Source: CAIJXV01 sp964497135 (GTDB taxonomy: Bacteria > Verrucomicrobiota > Kiritimatiellia > CAIKKV01 > CAIJXV01). From it: 34,602 nt of DNA. Under the pieces are notes generated by a model. The model was not told the DNA's origin and made no database searches. It was given only the letters and a program-made list of their open reading frames with translations. Shown one piece after another: positions 29,408 to 34,602 of the stretch. The stretch is from contig CAZCDO010000014.1 in NCBI GenBank assembly GCA_964497135.1, positions 1-34,602 of the forward strand, read 5' to 3'. Position numbers and translations under genes: made by a program. How positions within the stretch are numbered: position 1 is the stretch's first letter; every line of letters starts with the position of its first letter.

Positions 29408-30931
29408 ATGACTAAAGCTCGCATCCTTTTCATTCAGAAGGAATTTGTTCCGCTCGGCGTTCAATATATGTCGGCCTTGCTTAAAAAGCATGGGTACGAG
29501 GTGAAGGTTTTGACATTCAACGATCCCCTGGCGAATTTTTCTTTTAATGAAAAGGGAAGAGCACGAGCCCTGGAATCGTTCAAGCAGACCGCGGTGGACA
29601 AGATCCGGGAATATTCCCCGAATATCATCGGTTTTTCCGCATTTACCATGAATTTTCGATGGTCGGTGGATATCGCGGAGCACATCAAAAAACATTGCCC
29701 GATTCCGATTATCTTCGGGGGCTACCACGTCAGCATGGTGCCGGAAAAAGCCATCCAAGAAACAGCGATCGATATGATCGCGATCGGCGAATGCGAGACC
29801 ATGATCCTCGATTTGATGCGCGCGCTGGAACACGGCGGCTCGCTCACCGGCATCAGTAATCTGTGGGTCAAAGAGGGCGGTGTGGTCCATAAAAATCCGA
29901 TCGCACCGCTGATCACCGACTTGAATGCCATTCCCTTTCCCGATACCGATCTGTGTCCGCCCAGTCACCAATACGGGGCGTCCTATCTCATCATGGGCAG
30001 TCGCGGGTGTCCCTATCGGTGCGCCTATTGCTCCAATAATTATTACATTTCCCTCTACAAAAACTGGAGCAAGGTCAGGTTTCGTTCCGTGGACAACATC
30101 ATGGCGGAAATCGGACAGGCTACCCACCGGTTTCCTGGAATTAAACGGATTGATTTTTGCGACGATGTGATCGCCACGGATAACGAACGAATCGAACAGC
30201 TTTTTTCCGCCTTACAGAAACAATTCAACCTGTCTTACAGCGTCTATCTGCATCCTAATTTAATCAACGAAAAAACGATCGAGATCTTAAAGAAAACCGG
30301 GTGTAATCTGCTGAAAATCGGCGTGCAGACGCCGGATCAGCACAATCGGAAAGAATATCTCAAGCGGACGGACACCAATGCCAAAATCGAGTCCATTGCG
30401 GAATGGTCCCATCGGCACGGCCTCAAATTTTCTTTCGATCATATTTACGCATTCCCGTTTGATACCCGCGAGAACCTCATTGAGAGCGTTAAATTTTACA
30501 ACAAAACCCGACCGTACCTCATCCGGTATAGCAAACTGAGCTATTTGCCAAACACGGCCATCATCCAAGTGGCGCTGGACAAGGGGGTCCTCCATCCGGA
30601 CGAGGTTGATGTGATTGAACGGGGCGATCATGTGTCGTCATCGTTCTATAATGTGGCCCTGCTATTGCAGAAAACAAAACCCGGCCAGGATCTGGCGGTT
30701 CTTCAAAACCGGGTGCTTTACCTGTACGCCTTGCTCTCTTACCGATCCCAAGCGCATATCGATAAACTGCTGAACCGGGGATTCCTGGAAAAAGATCAGC
30801 CGATTCACCCGTTGAGCATGATGATGGCCAAGACGCTGGCGACGTTCAGGGCCGGGCAAATTTCCGTTTACTGGGCGGTCATCAAGGGCGTTTTTTTAAT
30901 CCCCTTCGCCAAACCCTATTATTTCAGATAA
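29408..30931 (+). CDS. B12-binding-domain radical SAM protein
   Basis: 507 aa. Residues 1-140 form a cobalamin-domain-like Rossmann fold (RILFIQKEF, NIIGFSAFTM, IIFGGYHVSM, IAIGECE), without an obvious DxHxxG. The radical SAM motif is Cys201-x3-Cys205-x2-Cys208 (RGCPYRCAYC). It then has IDFCDDVIATDNERI, KIGVQTP and a helical C-terminal domain of about 150 residues. The order is that of class B radical SAM enzymes such as BchE or hopanoid methylases. It resembles the product of 17496-18878 in size and order but is diverged. A weak Shine-Dalgarno precedes the ATG. The gene stands alone between non-coding regions. Its substrate cannot be read off. Confidence 0.8.
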   Translation: MTKARILFIQKEFVPLGVQYMSALLKKHGYEVKVLTFNDPLANFSFNEKGRARALESFKQTAVDKIREYSPNIIGFSAFTMNFRWSVDIAEHIKKHCPIPIIFGGYHVSMVPEKAIQETAIDMIAIGECETMILDLMRALEHGGSLTGISNLWVKEGGVVHKNPIAPLITDLNAIPFPDTDLCPPSHQYGASYLIMGSRGCPYRCAYCSNNYYISLYKNWSKVRFRSVDNIMAEIGQATHRFPGIKRIDFCDDVIATDNERIEQLFSALQKQFNLSYSVYLHPNLINEKTIEILKKTGCNLLKIGVQTPDQHNRKEYLKRTDTNAKIESIAEWSHRHGLKFSFDHIYAFPFDTRENLIESVKFYNKTRPYLIRYSKLSYLPNTAIIQVALDKGVLHPDEVDVIERGDHVSSSFYNVALLLQKTKPGQDLAVLQNRVLYLYALLSYRSQAHIDKLLNRGFLEKDQPIHPLSMMMAKTLATFRAGQISVYWAVIKGVFLIPFAKPYYFR

Positions 30932-30980
30932 GCGGGGCGCGATTGAGTCACGGGCCGCGACGGGGATCAGGTATTTGGAG

Positions 30981-31001
30981 ACGGCGGTCCCCGCCGTTTT
31001 T
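30981..31001 (+). terminator. Rho-independent terminator
   Basis: ACGGCGG (30981-30987), loop TCC, CCGCCGT (30991-30997), then TTTT. It lies 50 bp after the radical SAM stop. The perfect 7-bp GC-rich stem and the T-run make this the clearest intrinsic terminator in the window. Confidence 0.75.
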
Positions 31002-31030
31002 GCGGGGGATTACCGGTCGCCTTTATCTTT

Positions 31031-31077
31031 GGCTCTTTTTGCATTACTGGGGGTAAGGGTTTGAGCTCCTTTCAAAG
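31031..31077 (+). repeat. Interspersed repeat family B, copy 1
   Basis: 47 bp from GGCTCTTTTTGCATTACTGG to TTTCAAAG. Related copies are at 33819-33867 (same strand) and 34444-34491 (opposite strand). The family lies beside the MITE-like element here and at the third copy. Confidence 0.7.
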
Positions 31078-31102
31078 CCATCGCAAGCCAGGGAATGGAG
31101 AG

Positions 31103-31372
31103 TTGCACGCAGAGTAGCACAAGGTTCAGATAGAGTTAAGACAAGAGTGAAGCAGGGCCGTGCGATTCCGCCGCGGCGGCGGAATCACCCGTCCCGTGTT
31201 CTCATGAAGTCAAGGGGGGAAGAAGACCTTTACTCTTGAAAGACAGCCGGACGGGACATTCCACGGCTTTGAGTGGAATGGCACGGCCCTACTTCGCCCT
31301 AATGGCTACGAAGGGCAAGCCGTTCTTCACTCTGAGAACAAGAATCCGAACCCTGTGGCACTCTGCGAGAAA
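31103..31372. mobile_element. MITE-like element with imperfect terminal inverted repeats
   Basis: About 270 bp with imperfect 25-bp terminal inverted repeats (31103-31127 and 31348-31372, about 20 of 25 matching). Inside, AGGGCCGTGC (31154-31163) pairs perfectly with GCACGGCCCT (31281-31290), and two more hairpins lie within: GATTCCGCCG-CGG-CGGCGGAATC (31164-31186) and one around CATTCCAC/GTGGAATG (31257-31280). There is no open reading frame of note. A second copy begins at 34513 and runs off the window. It has the form of a non-autonomous palindromic element; no transposase is seen. Confidence 0.65.
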
Positions 31373-31395
31373 CTCCCCTGCCGGCCCGCCATGAA

Positions 31396-31425
31396 CCAAT
31401 CACCCGCACTTATTCAGATTGAACC
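31396..31425 (+). repeat. Left 30-bp inverted repeat bracketing the GH172 gene
   Basis: A 30-bp segment (CCAATCACCC...TTGAACC) that is inverted at 33881-33910 with 27 of 30 identical bases. It overlaps the last coding bases and the stop codon of the GH172 gene. Confidence 0.7.
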
Positions 31426-33767
31426 TTATCTTTAAGCTCCACCGTTTTTTTGAAATAGGCGGTGCGACCGGGTTTCCACTCATCTTGGGGATAGATATAA
31501 TGGGCGCCGGCTTGGGCGTCGATGATCGCATTCGGCTGGAAATTCCAATAACTCATGAACGGGGTCAGGCCGTGAATGAGAACCGGGGTCCAATCGCCCG
31601 TCGGGGTTTTGAGGGTGGGCCACTCGTCCGGTTTTTTCATAGTGCTCAGCCAGGTTGCGTCGGTGTCGATTTTACCCCGGGCGTGACGTAAATGGACTCT
31701 GAGCCAAAATGGGCCGGGCCGGGCGGGCGAGATGACTTCGGCAGTGAGTTGATGGCGGCCAGGGGTCGCTTCGATGAGACGGCCGCTCAAGGCCAGAGGC
31801 TGATCCCCCTCCAGCATCAATTGACCATCCCAATAGACCTTGAAGCGGCCATTGGCGCTGGCGGCCAGGATTGCTCGATGGGGTCCCTGATGGAACCCAT
31901 CGAGCAATCCTGCTTGTTCCTGAACCCGAGGCGGATGGGGTGCGCCCTGAAATGCGGCGTAAGACGCCTGGACCGATGGATACCCGTTCAGCACTTCGCG
32001 GTAGGCGACCTCCCGCAGGGCGATCATGGCACTTTCCGGCAGGTCTGGATTCTGGGCCAGATACTCCAAACTGCGCTGACGCGCTTCATCATAATACCCC
32101 AGCCGCTCCAGTTCGAATAGGCCGGCCATGATGGCATGGCGCGACAGCGGATCGCGCGGCGGAAAACGGGATTCCAACGGGGGCAACACCGAACCCGCCG
32201 GGTGGGGTTGATCGGCATACCAGTAGGCGACACTGGACATGTACCCTTTGGTGGTGTTGCCGTGGCCGAATTCCCAATTCATCACAAAATTGCGGTCGAA
32301 CCGAATCGGATCGGTCAGGTGAAACCGGTATTGGGAGGTTCGAATCGGAAATTTGTCCACCAATCCGTGCAGGGGGAGGTCGAACAAACCGTAATAGTAC
32401 CAGCCTCCGTTGAAATAATCCTCCAGACCGGTCCCAAAATAATCACGGGCTCCGTCATCGACCCGGATCTGTTCGTCGCCTTCCAAAATATTCCAGCCGC
32501 CATCCATGCCGATGCACACCAGGTAACAGCCTGCATAATGACCCGGACCGGGCGCATCCAAAACGGAAAAAGGTTTACCGGATCCGGTGGCGCCGCGAAA
32601 AGTAGCATGGAAATAGCGGGGTGCCGCGGTGGTCGGCGCCGGTCCGATCGACAGACCATAACTCAGCCGCACGGATTTGGAACTGTCGTTTTTCAATTCG
32701 ATGCGCATCCCTTTTTTAAAGGGCATGGGAAATCGGCAGACGGATTGATCCGCCAGCCGGGCCAGGGGCAGGGCGGCGAACCGGCGGCGATGAATGGCAT
32801 TGCCAAAAAAATCGCCGACCGGCGCTTCCACGCTGGGCGTCGTCGCGCCATCCCAATAAATGCGTAAAACCAGGGCCCGGCTCAAGAGCATCTGATCCAG
32901 CGGCTCTTCGGGATCGATCGGCGTCCAGTCCATCCAGAGGGTTTGCAAGGTACCGGAACCGGACGTATCGCAGAGAAGGGTATGGGTTCCCGCTTGAACG
33001 GTTCGATTGGAGGGGGCTCCACACTGAGCCACGGCATCGGCCGCAAAGGGCGCCATATTAGTCCAAGCTCGGGCAGTTTGTTCAATGGCCTGCCGGTCGG
33101 CCGGAGAGAACCGGTCGGGTGGGGGGAGCGATTGAATTTTCCGGCCGGACAGAGGCGTATAGTTGATCTGAAAATAAGGGCGGGGATCCTTCACTTCGGG
33201 CGGAACCAGGAGGGTTATTTTCAGACTTTTATTGAAGGGGATGGGCAGGTAACAGTATTTGGCGCCGCTCAGATGCTGGGCGAGCGGGGGGATAAAGGGG
33301 AAGGATCCTCCGAATAGGTTGGTTAGAGGCATGGCATATCGCGGCGTTTTTTCGCCGTCGAATTGAAGCGTGATGGAAGCGTTAAATTCATCGGGGATAC
33401 CGGTCATCCAGAAGCGGTTGATGACGCCGGGGCCCTTCAAATCGGCCATGGTAATGGGTTCACCGGGTCGGATGAATTGGGGGCTGAGCCAGTCATTGTT
33501 GCCGCCGGTGCGATCGTAGGTGCTGATGAGCGCCACGGGTTGGGCGGGAGCGAGGGCGAAGTTATTGAGATTGGTGAGGTCGGCGAGCCAGGCGGCGTAA
33601 GGTTCGGCGGAAGACGAGCCCGACGGGCGACATCCGGAGAGGGGGAGGGCGAGGAGCAGAGGGCAGAGGGCGGAGAGCAGGGGGCGGAGAGCGGAGCGCA
33701 GAACGCAGAGGGCGGAGCGCAGAGCGTGGAGAGCAGAGAGCGGAGGGCGGAGAAGGGATGATTTCAT
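31410..33767 (-). CDS. GH172 (DUF2961) lipoprotein, putative glycoside hydrolase
   Basis: 785 aa. The start at 33767 gives a signal peptide with a lipobox ending LPLSGC (Cys46), so it is probably a lipoprotein. The DUF2961/GH172 domain covers residues about 70-420, with signature stretches TYDRTGGNNDWLSPQF, ITMADLKGPGVINRFWMTG, DYFGTGLEDYFNGGWYYYG and NWEFGHGN. The family includes difructose-dianhydride I synthase/hydrolase and arabinofuranosidases, which act on furanosidic glycans. The remaining 300 residues include another beta-rich region with PA14-like or carbohydrate-binding character (ESAMIALREVAYREV, AHYIYPQDEWKPG). It probably degrades an extracellular furanose polysaccharide (inference). 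The upstream frame extends to 33968 but is repetitive and lacks a start signal. The gene is flanked by 30-bp inverted repeats. Confidence 0.8.
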   Translation of the reverse strand: MKSSLLRPPLSALHALRSALCVLRSALRPLLSALCPLLLALPLSGCRPSGSSSAEPYAAWLADLTNLNNFALAPAQPVALISTYDRTGGNNDWLSPQFIRPGEPITMADLKGPGVINRFWMTGIPDEFNASITLQFDGEKTPRYAMPLTNLFGGSFPFIPPLAQHLSGAKYCYLPIPFNKSLKITLLVPPEVKDPRPYFQINYTPLSGRKIQSLPPPDRFSPADRQAIEQTARAWTNMAPFAADAVAQCGAPSNRTVQAGTHTLLCDTSGSGTLQTLWMDWTPIDPEEPLDQMLLSRALVLRIYWDGATTPSVEAPVGDFFGNAIHRRRFAALPLARLADQSVCRFPMPFKKGMRIELKNDSSKSVRLSYGLSIGPAPTTAAPRYFHATFRGATGSGKPFSVLDAPGPGHYAGCYLVCIGMDGGWNILEGDEQIRVDDGARDYFGTGLEDYFNGGWYYYGLFDLPLHGLVDKFPIRTSQYRFHLTDPIRFDRNFVMNWEFGHGNTTKGYMSSVAYWYADQPHPAGSVLPPLESRFPPRDPLSRHAIMAGLFELERLGYYDEARQRSLEYLAQNPDLPESAMIALREVAYREVLNGYPSVQASYAAFQGAPHPPRVQEQAGLLDGFHQGPHRAILAASANGRFKVYWDGQLMLEGDQPLALSGRLIEATPGRHQLTAEVISPARPGPFWLRVHLRHARGKIDTDATWLSTMKKPDEWPTLKTPTGDWTPVLIHGLTPFMSYWNFQPNAIIDAQAGAHYIYPQDEWKPGRTAYFKKTVELKDKVQSE
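33651..33756. repeat. Degenerate tandem repeat encoding the lipoprotein signal peptide
   Basis: About ten degenerate units of GGAG(A/C)GCAGAG-like 10-12 bp repeats in a purine-rich + strand stretch. On the minus strand they encode the Leu/Ala/Arg/Ser-rich signal-peptide region (ALRSAL, VLRSAL, LLSAL blocks) of the GH172 protein. The bias fits slippage-driven repeat growth. Confidence 0.75.
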
Positions 33768-33818
33768 AAGATAGGGATGATAAAGAGGCCGGAGGGGCGG
33801 CGTCAAGTTTGAACAAAG

Positions 33819-33867
33819 GGCTCTTTCTGCATTACTGGGGGTTACTGGAGTTCGGGCCCTTTCAAAG
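33819..33867 (+). repeat. Interspersed repeat family B, copy 2
   Basis: 49 bp, GGCTCTTTCTGCATTACTGG to CCCTTTCAAAG. It is followed 13 bp later by the right inverted repeat at 33881. Confidence 0.7.
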
Positions 33868-33880
33868 TAATCGAAAATCG

Positions 33881-33910
33881 GGTTCATTCTGAATAAGAGT
33901 GGGTGATTGG
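33881..33910 (-). repeat. Right 30-bp inverted repeat bracketing the GH172 gene
   Basis: Reverse complement of 31396-31425 with three mismatches. It lies 114 bp upstream of the GH172 start. Together the pair encloses about 2.5 kb. Confidence 0.7.
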
Positions 33911-34032
33911 TGTTTCGTGGGCAGGCGAGGAGTATTACGCGAATTCCAGGTTGCCATTCCACACCCAACTGACGGGACAGCGATTCACCACTGAGTCACC
34001 GCGACACGGAGGTGAAATTCAGAAAACCGCAG

Positions 34033-34119
34033 ATGCGGCCAGCCTTCGCACGCAACGTGCCAAGCCAGTCCGCGATGGTTCGTGAAGGAGCAGGAGAGCA
34101 CAGAACAACTCCTGTGAAC
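34033..34119 (+). repeat. Direct repeat, copy A
   Basis: About 87 bp from GATGCGGCC to CCTGTGAAC, repeated at 34302-34389 with most bases identical, 269 bp apart. The core CGCGATGGTTCGTGAAGGAG is identical in both. Confidence 0.75.
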
Positions 34120-34207
34120 TCGATTCCCTCAAGAGAGCCCGCGGGCTGGATTGAAAGGCCGCCTTTCGAGACGGCCCGCATCGGGGTTCGCGACGTCTTC
34201 CTCTCAA

Positions 34208-34236
34208 CCTCCGTGCCCCCGTGCCTCGGTGGTGAA
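34208..34236 (-). repeat. Left arm of an inverted ACCACAGAG-type repeat
   Basis: CCTCCGTGCCCCCGTGCCTC... pairs with TTTAACCACAGAGCCACGG... at 34263-34292. This sort of CACGGAGGCACGGAGG repeat is common in intergenic regions of repeat-rich PVC and other genomes (recollection, not checked). Confidence 0.6.
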
Positions 34237-34262
34237 TCATCGGGAGAGCGACGAGGAGCAGG

Positions 34263-34292
34263 TTTAACCACAGAGCCACGGAGGCACGGAGG
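34263..34292 (+). repeat. Right arm of an inverted ACCACAGAG-type repeat
   Basis: Partner of 34208-34236, 26 bp apart. A related half-copy (CCACTGAGTCACCGCGACACGG) is seen near 33988-34010. Confidence 0.6.
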
Positions 34293-34301
34293 GGGCCAAC
34301 C

Positions 34302-34389
34302 GATGCGGCCTGTCTTCGCGCGGGGTGCGCCAAGCCAGTCCGCGATGGTTCGTGAAGGAGCAGGAGAGCACAGAATGACTTCTGTGAAC
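34302..34389 (+). repeat. Direct repeat, copy B
   Basis: Second copy of the 34033-34119 unit, ending TTCTGTGAAC. The main differences are near the start, where copy A has CGCACGCAACGTGCC and copy B has CGCGCGGGGTGCGCC. Confidence 0.75.
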
Positions 34390-34443
34390 ATCGAGCGTCA
34401 TTCACTCCTTTTGTGGGAGTCTCTCTTCCCGGATTTCCGACGG

Positions 34444-34491
34444 CTTTGAAAGGGCTCGAACTCCAGTACCCCACGAAATGCAGAAAGAGCC
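34444..34491 (-). repeat. Interspersed repeat family B, copy 3 (inverted)
   Basis: On the minus strand it reads GGCTCTTTCTGCATTTCGTGG to CCCTTTCAAAG, matching the copies at 31031 and 33819. It is adjacent to the second MITE-like copy. Confidence 0.7.
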
Positions 34492-34512
34492 AAAAATCGG
34501 GGAATGAAGATT

Positions 34513-34602
34513 TTGCACGCAGAGTGGCACAAGGTTCAGATCGAGTGAAGACAAGAGTGAAGCCAGGGCCGTGCGATCCCGCCGCGGCGGCGGAATCACC
34601 CG
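34513..34602. mobile_element. MITE-like element, copy 2, truncated by the window edge
   Basis: 90 bp nearly identical to 31103-31192: the same terminal repeat, the same CAAGAGTGAAG and AGGGCCGTGC segments, and the start of the GC hairpin. The element continues beyond the window. Confidence 0.75.

Larger units (their letters stand above)
33768..34602. other. Repeat-dense region without genes
   Basis: 835 bp upstream of the GH172 gene with no supported gene. It is built of interspersed repeat copies, listed separately below, including family B, direct repeats and the truncated MITE-like element. Open frames here cross the repeats in several phases and have no domain character. Confidence 0.7.

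Noticed and set aside
32136..32867. 243-codon plus-strand frame opposite the GH172 gene
   Set aside because: The GH172 signature motifs are on the other strand over the same bases.
1..34602. CRISPR array
   Set aside because: No run of regularly spaced identical repeats with unique spacers was found; the repeats present are dispersed or palindromic.

Overview
The window comes from a bacterium of moderately high GC that codes densely but carries many intergenic repeats. A formylglycine-generating-enzyme-like (FGE-like) secreted protein, a GH172/DUF2961 lipoprotein, a YfhO-type membrane protein, several B12-type radical SAM proteins and abundant short palindromic repeats suggest a PVC-group bacterium (Verrucomicrobiota or Kiritimatiellota-like). 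That is an inference from gene style. No rRNA or ribosomal protein marker is present, so the placement is weak.

Layout. Positions 108-3888 (minus strand) hold four genes: two extended short-chain dehydrogenase/reductase (SDR) NAD-dependent epimerases, a SAM methyltransferase and a GDP-L-fucose-synthase-like protein. Positions 4218-6242 (plus) encode a polytopic membrane protein. Positions 6407-16489 (plus) are a tightly packed sugar-nucleotide and glycan cluster in two blocks. The first block (6407-12440) has a polyprenyl-phosphate-type GT2, a methyltransferase, an NDP-sugar epimerase, an NDP-sugar dehydrogenase homologue that lacks its catalytic cysteine, an SDR and a Gfo/Idh/MocA oxidoreductase, with stop/start overlaps at most junctions. 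The second block (12592-16489) encodes a GmhA-like isomerase, a transaldolase, and HddA, HddC and GmhB homologues: a complete predicted route from sedoheptulose 7-phosphate to GDP-D-glycero-D-manno-heptose, with a transaldolase that can supply sedoheptulose 7-phosphate. A GT2 (16649-17509), two radical SAM genes (17496-19924) and a large YfhO-like protein (19993-22566, minus) follow. Together these look like a surface glycan (O-antigen, exopolysaccharide or S-layer glycan) locus.

A tRNA-Tyr gene (22721-22805) with its own probable promoter separates this locus from an accessory region (about 22860-29400) of short, unrelated, mostly same-strand genes: an FGE-like protein, a lipoprotein, small membrane and soluble orphans, an Mrr-type restriction endonuclease, a GIY-YIG protein and one opposite-strand orphan. 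Between the small genes I find two good and one degenerate attC-like hairpin (26072-26133, 26549-26615, 26923-27000), placed exactly as in an integron gene-cassette array. No integrase gene lies in the window, so this would be a CALIN (cluster of attC sites lacking an integrase) or the distal part of an integron.

Positions 29408-30931 encode a third B12-type radical SAM protein with a good intrinsic terminator. The last 3.6 kb hold a GH172 lipoprotein gene bracketed by 30-bp inverted repeats and set among several interspersed repeat families, including a 270-bp MITE-like element whose second copy runs off the window end. A separate 66-68 bp palindromic element occurs three times; one copy lies inside the YfhO-like gene and is translated in frame. 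Function calls come from motifs and recalled family knowledge. No database search was run.
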